Shown here: positions 50,232 to 59,712 of the stretch, in pieces
How the letters are laid out: every line of letters begins with the position of its first letter
Numbering within the stretch: the first letter of the stretch is position 1
From: DASQEH01 sp038237745
Lineage (GTDB): Bacteria; Actinomycetota; Actinomycetes; Propionibacteriales; Nocardioidaceae
Reading direction: 5' to 3'
DNA: 64,000 nt
Assembly (NCBI GenBank): GCA_038237745.1
Contig: JBBRYJ010000007.1
Span: 1 to 64,000 of the forward strand
Position numbers and translations under genes: made by a program
Notes under the pieces: model-generated
The model's database searches: none
What the model was told of the DNA's origin: nothing
What the model saw: only the letters and a program-made list of their open reading frames with translations

Positions 50232-50273
50232 CACCCGGTCGCTCCTGCGCCCCCCGTCGGTGGCGACCGGGTG
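50232..50273. terminator. Hairpin between convergent DUF5926 and arcA
   Basis: CACCCGGTCGC (50232-50242) and GCGACCGGGTG (50263-50273) form a perfect 11-bp stem with a 20-base C-rich loop. It sits between the two convergent ends, in the 224-base gap, and likely terminates both. The loop contains a six-C run. I see no second hairpin that would make it a 6C RNA. Confidence 0.8.
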
Positions 50274-50320
50274 CCTTCTTGCCGCCGCGAACCGGCCCTG
50301 TGATCTCGCGCGGGATGCGC

Positions 50321-51535
50321 TTACAGCGGCTCGCGGAGGATAGGGCACGACATGCACCTCGGACCTCCACGGCCCGAGCCGAGCTCCGACCCGGAGATAG
50401 CGACGACGTCGATGCCTGACTCGCGGAGCCGCTGGTTCGTCTCGACATTGCGCTCGTAGGCCACTGCAACGCGGGGCGCGATCGCCAGGGTGTTGTTGCC
50501 GTCGTCCCACTGCTCCCGCTCTGCGGTCACGGGGTCAAGGCCGGTGTCGATCTGGCGGAGCGTGTCGATTCCCATCGCCTTCGCGGCGGCAACGAGGAAG
50601 GGCTCGGCCGGGGCCACGTCGAGCTGCATAAGGGCCTCGTCGTCGTCCCGTTCACGGCAGGTCACGGCATACGCCGCCAGCGTGTCGACGATGTTGGGGT
50701 ACATCACAATCGCGTCGGCGTCCACCATCGTGCAGACGGTGTCCAGATGCATCGTCGCCCGCTCCTGCGTGATCGGGACGGCGAGCACGGTATGGGCCAG
50801 GTCTGCCGCGAACGCGCTGCGGGCGAAGCGCTCCACGCCTGCCGGTGTCGTACGCTCGCCGACTCCCACCGCGATCACACCTGGTGCGAGCAGCAGCACA
50901 TCGCCGCCCTCGACGTGCTCGCGCTGCCAGCCGTGAAGACGCTGCACTCCCCGGAACCGCGGGTGGAACGTGTAGATCAGCTCGGTCAGCTGGGTCTCTC
51001 TGGCGCGTGCCGGCATGGCGAGGCTGGTGATGGCGACCCGATCGGGCAGCCACACGGAGGAGTCGCGAGTGAAGAGCAGGTTGGGCAGCGGGTCGAGAAG
51101 GAAGTCGTCGCTGGGCAGCAGGCTGGTGACGAGCCCGTATCCCCCACGGACCTCGTCGTTGCGCACTCCTGCGGTGATCGCGGTGGTCAGCTCGTCGGGC
51201 GAGAGCCCGCGCAGCCACCGCGTGAGGTAGAGGCGGAGGGTGTCGCCCAACCGCAGCGTGGCAGTGACCTGAGCGATCGCCTGTGCGCGCGCGTCCGGAC
51301 TGTCGAGGGCCTCGGTCAGGAGGTCGACGAGGTAGACGACCTCCACGTCGTGGCCGCGAAGAGCGGCCGCGAACTCGTCGTGCTCGTCCTGAGCCCGGCT
51401 GACCCAGGGGATCCCGTCGAACAGCAGGCTGTCGTTGTTACGGGGCGTCAGCCGCTTGAGCTCTGGTCCGGGTCTATGCAGCATCACGGAGCGGAGGTTG
51501 CCGACCTCACTGTCGGCACCGAAGGGCGTGGTCAT
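50321..51535 (-). CDS. arcA: Arginine deiminase
   Basis: This 404-residue enzyme has FGADSEVGNLRSVMLHRPGP at the start, DPLPNLLFTRDSSVWL, HVEGGDVLLLAPGVIAVGVG, MHLDTVCTMVDADAIVMYPN, EREQWDDGNNTLAIAPRVAV and the terminal GRGGPRCMSCPILR with catalytic Cys. It converts arginine to citrulline and ammonia. The rest of the ADI pathway (arcB, arcC) is absent from the window. It starts at ATG 51535. Confidence 0.96.
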   Translation of the reverse strand: MTTPFGADSEVGNLRSVMLHRPGPELKRLTPRNNDSLLFDGIPWVSRAQDEHDEFAAALRGHDVEVVYLVDLLTEALDSPDARAQAIAQVTATLRLGDTLRLYLTRWLRGLSPDELTTAITAGVRNDEVRGGYGLVTSLLPSDDFLLDPLPNLLFTRDSSVWLPDRVAITSLAMPARARETQLTELIYTFHPRFRGVQRLHGWQREHVEGGDVLLLAPGVIAVGVGERTTPAGVERFARSAFAADLAHTVLAVPITQERATMHLDTVCTMVDADAIVMYPNIVDTLAAYAVTCRERDDDEALMQLDVAPAEPFLVAAAKAMGIDTLRQIDTGLDPVTAEREQWDDGNNTLAIAPRVAVAYERNVETNQRLRESGIDVVAISGSELGSGRGGPRCMSCPILREPL

Positions 51536-51587
51536 GGCCGCAGCCTAATCGGGACGACCGATCACGCGAAGGGCGATCGCGGCCACG

Positions 51588-52805
51588 TCACGCCGACCAC
51601 AGCTCCCCTGCGGCGGCAGCCGCCTCCGCGAGCACGGCTTTCACGGGCCGCCCCAGAGCCCCTGCGGCGGACACCACGTCGTCGAACTCGGGCTGCACGC
51701 TCACCACTGTGCCATCGAGTCGGGCCACCTTGACGTTGATCTGGAGGCCACCGACGGCCACCGTGCGGAACTCGCGAGCCAGCGCGACCTTGCCGACGTC
51801 TGTTGACCGGAGTCCGATCGCGGAGGTCTCCGAGAAGATCGCCGCCTGCACCTCGGCGGCCTGATCGGGGCGGCTGAGCACAGACAGCGTATGGGCGGGC
51901 CGGCCCTTCTTCATGAGGATCGGCGTGAGCCAGGCGTCAGAGGCACCCGCGTCGAAGAGGCGACCCAGGACCTGCGGCCAGAGCCGGGGGTCGAGGTCGT
52001 CGACGTTGGTCTCGAGCACGACGGCTGCACCGGTCGCGGCCTGCGAGGTGGCGCCAGCGGATGAAGCCGGCTCGGCGGCCTGCGTCGGGTCGGCAGTGGC
52101 GCCAACGAGAAGCCGGAGCAGATTCGGATGGCTGCCGAAGTCTCGAGTGCCTGCGCCCGACCCGATGCTCTGGACAGTCATCAGCGGCTGGCCGCCCCAG
52201 TGGGTCACGAAGTGACGCAGCAGCGCAGCACCGGTGGGGGTGCACAGCTCGGCGGCGGCCGGACCTGCGTACGTAGGGACGCCCGCCAGCAGCGCGGCAA
52301 CCGCGGGCGGCGGCACGCTCAGCAGCCCATGCCTTGTCTCGACGGTGCCTGACCCGACCGCAACCGGGCTGCAGTGGAGCTCGTCGAGCCCGAGCGCGAC
52401 CATGCCGGCGCAGACACCCACGATATCGACGACCGCATCGAGCGCGCCGACCTCGTGGAAGTGCACCTCGCTCACGGGTATGCCGTGGACCTCCGCCTCG
52501 ACCTCGGCCAGCCGGGTGAACACCGCGGCGGCATGTCGGGAGACGTCCGCTTCGACGTCCCCCTGCGAGATCACCGCGAGTATGTCAGGAAGCCCCCGGT
52601 GAGCAGTCGACTCGGCGACCTCCACGCGGGTGTGAAGCGCGTCGATGCTCGAGCGTCGTACCCGGCTTGTCGTCAGCTCGACTCGTTCTGGCGCCACCGT
52701 GTGGATGGCTCTCGCGATGGCGCGCTCCTCGACACCTGCGTCGATGAGCGCGCCGAGCAGCATGTCGCCGCTGGCTCCCGAGGCTGCGTCGATCCACCCG
52801 ATCAC
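51588..52805 (-). CDS. larC: LarC, nickel pincer cofactor nickel-insertion protein
   Basis: This 405-residue protein starts at GTG 52805 as VIGWIDAASGASGDMLLGAL, the family start. It also has SEVHFHEVGALDAVVDIVGV, an ELCTPTGAALL block, and TNVDDLDPRLWPQVLGRLFD. LarC inserts Ni into the pyridinium-3,5-bisthiocarboxylic acid mononucleotide in a CTP-dependent reaction. The LarB stop overlaps it by GTGA. Frames to 52943 would overlap LarB further. Some LarC proteins are split in two by programmed frameshift; this one is whole. Confidence 0.93.
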   Translation of the reverse strand: MIGWIDAASGASGDMLLGALIDAGVEERAIARAIHTVAPERVELTTSRVRRSSIDALHTRVEVAESTAHRGLPDILAVISQGDVEADVSRHAAAVFTRLAEVEAEVHGIPVSEVHFHEVGALDAVVDIVGVCAGMVALGLDELHCSPVAVGSGTVETRHGLLSVPPPAVAALLAGVPTYAGPAAAELCTPTGAALLRHFVTHWGGQPLMTVQSIGSGAGTRDFGSHPNLLRLLVGATADPTQAAEPASSAGATSQAATGAAVVLETNVDDLDPRLWPQVLGRLFDAGASDAWLTPILMKKGRPAHTLSVLSRPDQAAEVQAAIFSETSAIGLRSTDVGKVALAREFRTVAVGGLQINVKVARLDGTVVSVQPEFDDVVSAAGALGRPVKAVLAEAAAAAGELWSA

Positions 52806-53593
52806 AGGCGAGAACTCGACCCAGACGAGCCGTCCGGCCGACCATGGTCTGGTCGGGGAGCAGCATTTCGGGCGACCCGCGCCGCGAAGACACCGGCTCC
52901 GAATCCGTTGTCGATGTTCACCACCGTCACACCTGGGGCGCACGAGTTCAACATCGCCAGCAGGGCGGCGACCCCACCGAACGAGGCGCCGTAGCCGACA
53001 CTGGTAGGCACGGCGACCAGTGGCACCCCCGTGAGGCCGCCGACGACGGACGGCAGGGCGCCTTCCATCCCTGCCACGACGACGAGGCAGTCCGACTCCG
53101 CCAGTCGGTCGCGCACTGCCATCACCCGGTGAAGTCCCGCGACGCCGACATCCGTGATCAGCTGGGCACCGGCCCCGAACACACGTGCCGTCGCTGCTGC
53201 CTCCGCCGCCACAGGTGCATCGGAGGTGCCAGCAGACACGACCGTGACGAGGCCTCGCGGCGCAGGCGGCTCCCCGAGGGAGGCTGTGCCGGCCACATCG
53301 TCGACACGAGCGTCAGGCAGCGCGCGCTGTACGGCGTCCAGCGCCTCCCGACTGAGTCTGGTCGCGAGAACGGCTCGGTCGGGGTGCGCCTCGTGCAGCC
53401 GCCCGATCAGCTCTACGACCTGCGCCGGCGACTTGCCGGCGCCATACACGACCTCGGGGTCCCCGGTCCTGACGGCACGGTCGATGTCCAGCCGGGCGAA
53501 CCCTAGGTCGAGGCTCTTCTGGTCCGGCGCCGGTGCTACAACGGGCTCGCCAGGACCGCCGCCGGGAACGCCCGGATGGGGAGATCCGTTCAT
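52802..53593 (-). CDS. larB: LarB, nickel pincer cofactor carboxylase
   Basis: This 263-residue protein has FARLDIDRAVRTGDPEVVYG, GKSPAQVVELIGRLHEAHPD and the PurE-like C-terminal half VTVVSAGTSDAPVAAEAAAT, VVVAGMEGALPSVVGGLTGV and PTSVGYGASFGGVAALLAML. LarB carboxylates NaAD and hydrolyses it to make P2CMN, the first step of the pincer cofactor. It precedes larC on the same strand. A larE thiolase and a LarA-type racemase are not in the window. Confidence 0.94.
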   Translation of the reverse strand: MNGSPHPGVPGGGPGEPVVAPAPDQKSLDLGFARLDIDRAVRTGDPEVVYGAGKSPAQVVELIGRLHEAHPDRAVLATRLSREALDAVQRALPDARVDDVAGTASLGEPPAPRGLVTVVSAGTSDAPVAAEAAATARVFGAGAQLITDVGVAGLHRVMAVRDRLAESDCLVVVAGMEGALPSVVGGLTGVPLVAVPTSVGYGASFGGVAALLAMLNSCAPGVTVVNIDNGFGAGVFAARVARNAAPRPDHGRPDGSSGSSSRL

Positions 53594-53624
53594 GCGCGAA
53601 ATCTAGTCTCCTAGGCTGGCAGCC

Positions 53625-54560
53625 ATGCCAGGTGTGCCTCCCGCCCGATATGCCTACCTCGGCCCGGAGGGGACCTTCGCCGAGGCGGCCCTCAGGTCGC
53701 TCCCTGCCGCCGCCAAGGCGGAGCTCCTGCCGTGCGGCTCGGTAGGTGCCACCCTGGATGCTGTCCGCGAGGGGAGCGCCGACGGTGCCGTCGTGCCGAT
53801 CGAGAACTCGGTCGAGGGAGTCGTCCCGGTGACCCTCGACGCGCTCTCCAGCGGGGATCTGCTGATGATCACCCGCGAGATGCACGTCGAGGTGCAGTTC
53901 TCCCTGCTCGCCAAGCACGGCATCTCAACCGACGAGGTCCGTCGAGTGGCTACCCACCCGCACGCCGAGGCTCAGTGCCGTCGTTGGCTCGCCCAGCATC
54001 TCCCCGATGCCGAGGTCGTACTGGAAGCCTCGACTGCGCTCGCCGCCTCCATGGTCGCGCTGCCCGACTCACCGTACGATGCGTCGATCTCGGCACCCAT
54101 CGCCGCCGATACCTACCGCCTCGCAACTCTGGCGACCGGCATCGCGGACCGAGCGGGCGCTGTGACGCGGTTCGTCCTGGTGTCACGCCCAGGCCCTCCT
54201 CAGCCACCGACGGGGGCCGACAAGACGTCGATCGTCGTGTATCTGCACGAGAACCGGCCAGGGGCGCTGCTCGAGCTGCTCGAGCAGTTCGCTGTACGTG
54301 GAGTGGACCTCACCTGGATCCAGTCACGACCGACCGGCTCGTCGCTCGGAAAGTACTGCTTCGCCATCGACGCAGAGGGCCACGTCCTCGACGCGAGAGT
54401 CGGCGAGGCACTGATGGGGTTGCGTCGGACGTCGGACGAGGTGCGCTTCCTCGGGTCGTACCCGCGTGCCGACGGTCTGGTGACCTCGGTGTCGGCCCGC
54501 ACGTCGGACTCAGATTTCAGCGACGCCGCAGCCTGGCTGTCCCGCCTCCGGTCAGGCTGA
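53625..54560 (+). CDS. pheA: Prephenate dehydratase
   Basis: This 311-residue protein has the N-terminal YAYLGPEGTFAEAALRSLP motif, VVPIENSVEGVVPVTLD, and the AVTRFVLVSRPG (TRF) active-site motif. A C-terminal ACT domain (about 205-285: TSIVVYLHENRPGALLELLE, FAIDAEGHV) gives feedback control by phenylalanine. It turns prephenate into phenylpyruvate. ATG 53625, divergent from larB. Confidence 0.96.
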   Translation: MPGVPPARYAYLGPEGTFAEAALRSLPAAAKAELLPCGSVGATLDAVREGSADGAVVPIENSVEGVVPVTLDALSSGDLLMITREMHVEVQFSLLAKHGISTDEVRRVATHPHAEAQCRRWLAQHLPDAEVVLEASTALAASMVALPDSPYDASISAPIAADTYRLATLATGIADRAGAVTRFVLVSRPGPPQPPTGADKTSIVVYLHENRPGALLELLEQFAVRGVDLTWIQSRPTGSSLGKYCFAIDAEGHVLDARVGEALMGLRRTSDEVRFLGSYPRADGLVTSVSARTSDSDFSDAAAWLSRLRSG

Positions 54561-54568
54561 CCCCCTCC

Positions 54569-54613
54569 CGCCGAGAGGGCGAAAGTGCACCCCCTCGAGA
54601 GGGCGCAAAACGC
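54569..54613. repeat. Intergenic element similar to the complement of 29726-29767
   Basis: CGCCGAGAGGGCGAAAGTGC (54569-54588) and CCCTCGAGAGGGCGCAAAAC (54592-54611) are two diverged units in the 71-base gap between pheA and the DUF4446 gene. The complement of the 29726 repeat (CCGCCGAAAGGGCGCAAACG) aligns with both. Confidence 0.6.
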
Positions 54614-54631
54614 GCTCGCCCCGGCAAGACG

Positions 54632-55096
54632 TCAGGGCGAGGCCGTCCTGGCGAAACCAATGGCCTCGATCTCCTCCGGCGACAGCTGCTGCTTCGCCGA
54701 CCACGCCGCGACGTTCTTGGCGTACGTCCTCGAGTCGCTGCGCCCGTGGATGGACGAGAGCACGACACCGTCGCCGGAGTCGTCGAGCAAGGCCAGCGAC
54801 CAGGACAGGTGACCGCCCATGTCCCCGAACGCGTCGTATCGGACCACCGCCACGTGACGTAGGGCTGTCGCTGCGGCTTCCTGAAGGGTGGTGACCAGCT
54901 CTGTGGTCTCGTCAGCCGTCATCGGCGCGGCTGACCGCGACCTGGACGTCGCCGCTGGGCGCTTGACCGGCTTCGCGAGCCGGGCCGGGAAACGGCCGGC
55001 ACGCCGCCAAGACGTTATCGCGACGACGAGCGCGACCAAGGAGATACCCAGGGCAGCGAGCGTCAGCCAGCTCAGCGCGGCAGGCTCGAACGGCAT
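54632..55096 (-). CDS. DUF4446 family membrane-anchored protein
   Basis: This 154-residue protein has an N-terminal membrane helix (about 8-29, LSWLTLAALGISLVALVVAI), a basic linker and a soluble DUF4446 domain (LRHVAVVRYDAFGDMGGHLS, LALLDDSGDGVVLSSIHGRS, YAKNVAAWSAKQQLSPEEIE). DUF4446 genes lie near pheA and serS in many actinobacteria. Function unknown. Confidence 0.92.
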   Translation of the reverse strand: MPFEPAALSWLTLAALGISLVALVVAITSWRRAGRFPARLAKPVKRPAATSRSRSAAPMTADETTELVTTLQEAAATALRHVAVVRYDAFGDMGGHLSWSLALLDDSGDGVVLSSIHGRSDSRTYAKNVAAWSAKQQLSPEEIEAIGFARTASP

Positions 55097-55121
55097 GCCC
55101 GCAGCCTAGGCGTCCGCCTGC

Positions 55122-56693
55122 TCAGTGGGGGACCCGGACGAGAAGGATCCCGGGTTCGATGTCAGCCTCTAGCCGGAGCCCCGCTCCCACCGTGTCGCCG
55201 TCGAGCTGTCGCGGCGTGGAGTGCGCTGCGGTCAGGAGGACGGAGCTGCCCGTGAAACGGTCGAGACGCTCATCAGTACGTCGCCGCCGCGCCATCACGC
55301 GAAGAACCAGTGGCACCCAGTCGAAGAGCCGTCGCGGCGCGATGACGACCACGTCGAGCACCCCGTCGTCGATGCGCGCGTCAGGGAGCAGCGGGATGCC
55401 GGCCTGTAGGAATCCGACGTTGCCGATGAGCACGGTACGGGCCCGCCGACGCACCGGCTGCCCACCGTCTATGGCGATGTCCACCCGCACGGCGGGAAAG
55501 CGCAGGTGTCGCGCGCCGGCCACGACGTAGGCCGGCCAGCCGATCCGTGCCTTGAGAGCGTCGGGAGCACCGGCCATGATGGCGGCGTCGAGCCCGAGCC
55601 CTGCCATGACCACGAACCTCGTCGACTCCAGCGAGTCTCCGGAGACCCTGACCACGTCGATTGCGCGGTCATGTCCCCACAGCACGGTCTCGATCGCCTG
55701 GTCACGAAGCAGCGAGATACCGAGGTTGCGGGCGAGCAGGTTTCCCGTGCCGGCCGGGATCACTCCGACCGGTATTCCCGTACCGGCCATCTCGCCGCAG
55801 ACCACCCGCACGGTCCCGTCGCCTCCGGCTACCGCCACCACGTGGGCACCCGCCGCCACAGCGGCCCGCGCCATCGAGGCGCCGGCGTCGTCGACGGTCG
55901 TCTCGAACCACAGGGGCGCATCCCAGCCGGCGGCCCGCGCAGCTGCTCCGACCCGAGCCTTGAACATGTCGGCGTCGTCGATCTTGGCCGGGTTCATGAC
56001 GACGCCGAGCACCTGCCGGTCCTCAGGCAGCGGCGACGTCTCCGCGACCGAAGGCTCCAGATGTGGCGTCGTCCGCACACCCAGTACGACGGTCGACGCG
56101 ACTACCACGAGCGTGCCCAGCAGCCACCCCGCCAGTACGTCACTGGGGTTGTGCGCACCCAGAAAGATCCGGTCGAGGCCGACGAGTACGGCCAGTGCCA
56201 ACAACAGCATCGTCAAACCGTGCCGGATCCTCGGCCGCTGCACGCCCGTCACGGTCAGCACGAGGAGCACACCAATAGAGGCGGCGATCGTTGTCGCATG
56301 GCCGGAGGGAAACGAGTAGCCCGCGATCTGGTGCGGCACATCGGGTCGCTCACGGTGCACGAAGTGCTTCATCAGGCCGTAGGCGAGACGCTGGGTAACG
56401 GTGACGACGACTATCCAGACGGCTGTTCGCCATCGCCCGCGCCGGGCGAAGACAGCCGCGATGACCGCCAGAAGCGCTATGACGAATACCGGCTGGCTGA
56501 CGTCGGCGACGACGACGAAGAACCGGTTCCATCCCGTGCCCGAGACTGCGCCGTTCCACGACCTCACGACGTCCGCGTCGAACGACAGCAAGGGCTGGTA
56601 CGTCGTCGCGACGAGCACCGTCAAGGCGACGATCGGAGCCGTCAGGCCGGTCATCACGAGGGCTGCCCGCCGGATGGCGCGCGAATCGGTCAA
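55122..56693 (-). CDS. PAP2 phosphatase-diacylglycerol kinase fusion
   Basis: This 523-residue protein is a two-domain fusion. Residues about 1-205 form a PAP2 lipid phosphatase: MKHFVHRERPD (first Arg-Pro motif), YSFPSGHAT (His base) and RIFLGAHNPSDVLAG (second His motif) among five or six helices. Residues about 228-523 form a DAG kinase fold: VVMNPAKI, VAVAGGDGTVR and GVIPAGTGNLLARN, plus a C-terminal VLDVVVIAPR domain. One chain may dephosphorylate and phosphorylate lipid intermediates. It is divergent from serS. Confidence 0.92.
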   Translation of the reverse strand: MTDSRAIRRAALVMTGLTAPIVALTVLVATTYQPLLSFDADVVRSWNGAVSGTGWNRFFVVVADVSQPVFVIALLAVIAAVFARRGRWRTAVWIVVVTVTQRLAYGLMKHFVHRERPDVPHQIAGYSFPSGHATTIAASIGVLLVLTVTGVQRPRIRHGLTMLLLALAVLVGLDRIFLGAHNPSDVLAGWLLGTLVVVASTVVLGVRTTPHLEPSVAETSPLPEDRQVLGVVMNPAKIDDADMFKARVGAAARAAGWDAPLWFETTVDDAGASMARAAVAAGAHVVAVAGGDGTVRVVCGEMAGTGIPVGVIPAGTGNLLARNLGISLLRDQAIETVLWGHDRAIDVVRVSGDSLESTRFVVMAGLGLDAAIMAGAPDALKARIGWPAYVVAGARHLRFPAVRVDIAIDGGQPVRRRARTVLIGNVGFLQAGIPLLPDARIDDGVLDVVVIAPRRLFDWVPLVLRVMARRRRTDERLDRFTGSSVLLTAAHSTPRQLDGDTVGAGLRLEADIEPGILLVRVPH

Positions 56694-56900
56694 AGGACAG
56701 TCTCGAGTCTCGCCGTCGGAAGCTCGCGGTCAGGGTTCGCCGACGCGGCGGAGCGGATGAGGGTTCACCTTCTCACGGCGTACGCACGGCCGTGAAACTT
56801 GCCTGCGGACACATCAGCACGACGTGCATCCGCGAGAACGCGCTCGCTACCGCTGGCTCCAGAGAGAAACCGGATAGCGCCGGATCGGTACGCTTGACGG

Positions 56901-58175
56901 GTGATCGACCTGCGTGAGCTCCAGGACAACCCCGAGCCGGCCCGCGAGGCGCAGCGACGTCGCGGCGCATCTCCCGAGCTCGTCGACGAGATCCTCGCAG
57001 CCGACCAGGCAAGGCGAGGTTCGATCGCGCGTTTCGAACGACTGCGCGCCGAGCAGAAGGCTCTCGGCAGACAGATCGCCGGTGCGGACAGCGACGCGAG
57101 GAGCGAGCTGCTCGCCCGCACGCGTGAGCTTTCGATACAGGTCAAGGACGCTGAGTCCGAGCAGGACCAGGCCGTCGCGGCGTGCACCGACGCGATGATG
57201 CGGCTGCCCAACATCGCCTCGCCCGAGGCCCCGGCAGGCGGCGAGGACGACTATGTCGTGCTCGAGCACGTGGGTACGCCGAGAGACTTCGCGGACGAGG
57301 GCTTCATGCCCCTCGACCACGTCGAGCTGGGACGACGGCTGGGGGCCATCGACATCGAGCGCGGCGCCAAGGTGAGCGGCTCACGGTTCTACTTCCTCAC
57401 CGGAGTGGGGGCCCAGCTCGAGCTGGCGCTGGTCGCTGCGGCGATGGACCGCGCGGCGTCCTGGGGCTTCACTGCGATGATCCCGCCGGCCCTGGTGAAG
57501 GCACGCGCGATGGAGGGCACCGGGTTCCTCGGCCAGGCAGCGGACGACGTCTACCACCTCCCGAAGGACGACCTCTACCTCGTCGGCACATCCGAGGTCG
57601 CCCTCGCGGCCTACCACAGCGACGAGATCCTCGACGCAGACTCGCTGCCGCTCAGGTATGCCGCCTTCAGCCCGTGCTACCGGCGTGAGGCGGGCTCCTA
57701 CGGCAAGGACACCCGCGGCATCTTCCGGGTGCACTGGTTCGACAAGGTGGAGATGTTCACCTACACCACTCTCGACGAGTCCTACGCGGAGCATCAGCGG
57801 ATCCTCGAGTGGGAGAAGGCGTGGATGAGCGACCTGGGCCTGGCATTCCGAGTCATCGACGTGGCGGCAGGTGACCTTGGCCTGAGCGCTGTGCGCAAGT
57901 TCGACTGCGAGGCGTGGATCCCGGCACAGGGGAAGTACCGCGAGCTCACCTCGGCCTCGAACTGCACCCAGTTCCAGGCACGACGTCTCGGCATCCGCGT
58001 CCGCGGAAGCAACGGCAACGAACCAGTGGCGACCCTGAACGGTACGCTGATGTCCACGGCTCGTACGGTGGTGGCTCTGCTGGAGACACACCAGCAGGCT
58101 GACGGTTCGGTAGTCGTGCCTGAGTTGCTTCGCCCTTATCTGCAAGGGCGGACGTCGCTGGAACCTGTGGCGTGA
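56901..58175 (+). CDS. serS: Serine-tRNA ligase
   Basis: This 424-residue class II synthetase has an N-terminal coiled-coil arm for tRNA-Ser (residues about 25-100, RFERLRAEQKALGRQ), motif 2 in SPCYRREAGSYGKDTRGIFR and motif 3 in ATLNGTLMSTARTVVALLET, with the serine-binding ASNCTQFQARRLGIR region. It starts at GTG 56901. A TACGCT hexamer lies about 10 bases upstream and no Shine-Dalgarno is visible, which would fit a leaderless transcript. The HAD gene overlaps its stop by GTGA. Confidence 0.97.
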   Translation: MIDLRELQDNPEPAREAQRRRGASPELVDEILAADQARRGSIARFERLRAEQKALGRQIAGADSDARSELLARTRELSIQVKDAESEQDQAVAACTDAMMRLPNIASPEAPAGGEDDYVVLEHVGTPRDFADEGFMPLDHVELGRRLGAIDIERGAKVSGSRFYFLTGVGAQLELALVAAAMDRAASWGFTAMIPPALVKARAMEGTGFLGQAADDVYHLPKDDLYLVGTSEVALAAYHSDEILDADSLPLRYAAFSPCYRREAGSYGKDTRGIFRVHWFDKVEMFTYTTLDESYAEHQRILEWEKAWMSDLGLAFRVIDVAAGDLGLSAVRKFDCEAWIPAQGKYRELTSASNCTQFQARRLGIRVRGSNGNEPVATLNGTLMSTARTVVALLETHQQADGSVVVPELLRPYLQGRTSLEPVA

Positions 58176-58984
58176 CGGCGGGTCAGGGCGCTGCTCGCTC
58201 CGGCTGGCCCCGCCTTTTGGCGCTCGACATCGATGGCACTCTCGTCGACTTGGGGGAGCACATGACGCCGGCAGTCGTCAAGGCCGTCCAGGCGGCCCGT
58301 GACGGCGGGGCGCACGTCGTGCTTTCGACCGGCAGGTCGGTGTTCGGCATCATGCGGGTCATAGACGCCCTCGGCCTCCAGGACGGCCACTGCGTGGCGA
58401 GCAACGGAGCGGTGACCTTCACGTATCCGCCGGTGAGCATCACCTCGTCGATCACGTTCGACCCCGAGGCGGCCGTCCGGATGGTGCTCTCGCATGTGCC
58501 GGACGCCGCCGTGGCCGTCGAGGTGATAGGCCACGGCTACCGGGCCAACAAGATGTTCCCCGAGGGGGAGATCACCGGAGAGATGTGGATCGAGTCGATC
58601 GACGACCTCGTCCGTGAGCCGGTGACGCGCGTCATCATCCGCGACCCGGCGTCGTCGGCCGAGGATTTCCTGGCACTCGCCCACACGCTCGGGCTTCACG
58701 GCACCAACTACTTCGTCGGGTACACGGCCTGGCTCGATCTGGTGCCGGAGGGCGTGTCCAAGGCGTCCGGGCTCTCGTCGGTGGCTGCCGCCCTGGGGGT
58801 GTCGCAGGCGGACGTACTCGCGATCGGCGACGGTCGCAACGACACCGAGATGCTCAGGTGGGCCGGCCGTGGCGTCGCGATGGGGCAGGCTCCGGATGAG
58901 GTCAAGGCGGCGGCCGACGCGGTGACCGACTCGCTTGCGGACGACGGGACAGCGCTGGAGATAGCACGCTGGTTCGACGTTTGA
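58172..58984 (+). CDS. HAD-superfamily (Cof-type) hydrolase
   Basis: This 270-residue phosphatase-fold protein has LLALDIDGTLVD (motif I, DxDGTL), STGRSVFGIM (motif II, Thr or Ser), KASGLSSVAAALGVSQADVL (motif III Lys) and AIGDGRNDTEMLRWAGRGVA (motif IV, GDxxND). A C2-type cap lies between. It hydrolyses a sugar phosphate or phosphoserine-like substrate, not identified. GTG 58172 overlaps the serS stop (GTGA), so the pair is translationally coupled, as is usual next to serS in actinobacteria. Confidence 0.93.
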   Translation: MTAGQGAARSGWPRLLALDIDGTLVDLGEHMTPAVVKAVQAARDGGAHVVLSTGRSVFGIMRVIDALGLQDGHCVASNGAVTFTYPPVSITSSITFDPEAAVRMVLSHVPDAAVAVEVIGHGYRANKMFPEGEITGEMWIESIDDLVREPVTRVIIRDPASSAEDFLALAHTLGLHGTNYFVGYTAWLDLVPEGVSKASGLSSVAAALGVSQADVLAIGDGRNDTEMLRWAGRGVAMGQAPDEVKAAADAVTDSLADDGTALEIARWFDV

Positions 58985-59066
58985 CCTGCGGCGTCCACAT
59001 CACGTGCGCTTGCGGCAACTGAGTTGCGACATGCTGAGCAGTCTGGTGGTACCCGTACCGGACACG

Positions 59067-59699
59067 TCAGGTGGTCGGGCGGCTGCCTCTCCACTCGTCC
59101 TCGAGGATGGACATGACGACGTCGTCGTGGAAGATGCCGTCGTGGAGTACGGTCTCGCGCCGTCGTCCCTCCTCGGTGAACCCGAGCGCTCGGTAGACCG
59201 CGCGCGCCCGTGTGTTGAAGGCGTAGACGCCGAGCTCGATATGGTGCAGGCCCATCTCGGTGAAGCCGTAACGGATGAGAACGCGCAAGGCATCCGGCCC
59301 GTAGCCCTGCCCGGTGTGCTCCTTCCCGATCACGACCGCGAGCGTCGCGGTCCTGTTTCGGGGGGCATCACCGAAGAGACTTACATGGCCCAGCAGCTCT
59401 CCGTCCTGGAGGGACTCGACACAGAAACCGACAGCCGACGACGTCTCGTTGGTGCTCCACTTGCGGAACATATTGTCGATAGGTCCGGGGGGCATCGGCC
59501 GGATCGTGTTGGCCTGGAGCGTCACCGTGGCCGGGTTGAGCCACCAGGCCTCGAGCTGAGGCAGGTCGTCCTCCGCGAGCGCACGCAGCCTGACGAGATC
59601 TCCTGTAAGGAGGCCCCTACCGTAGTTGGCCGCCTGCTCCATGGTGCTCCAGCCACTCTTGGGGGGATTGTGCACGAACGGGGCATCGACGTCGAACAT
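59067..59699 (-). CDS. GNAT-family N-acetyltransferase
   Basis: This 210-residue protein has GDLVRLRALAEDDLPQLEAW, LAVVIGKEHTGQGYGPDALR (acetyl-CoA-binding Q/RxxGxG/A) and HHIELGVYAFNTRARAVYRA with an EEGRRRE stretch, like RimJ/RimL-type acetyltransferases. The target is unknown. It lies 13 bases before rskA on the same strand in transcription order. Confidence 0.92.
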   Translation of the reverse strand: MFDVDAPFVHNPPKSGWSTMEQAANYGRGLLTGDLVRLRALAEDDLPQLEAWWLNPATVTLQANTIRPMPPGPIDNMFRKWSTNETSSAVGFCVESLQDGELLGHVSLFGDAPRNRTATLAVVIGKEHTGQGYGPDALRVLIRYGFTEMGLHHIELGVYAFNTRARAVYRALGFTEEGRRRETVLHDGIFHDDVVMSILEDEWRGSRPTT

Positions 59700-59712
59700 G
59701 CTCCCGGCCTGG

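Noticed and set aside
50232..50273. Possible 6C RNA motif (hairpin loop with six C)
   Set aside because: Only one hairpin with a C-run is present; the 6C motif needs two, so I call it a terminator.
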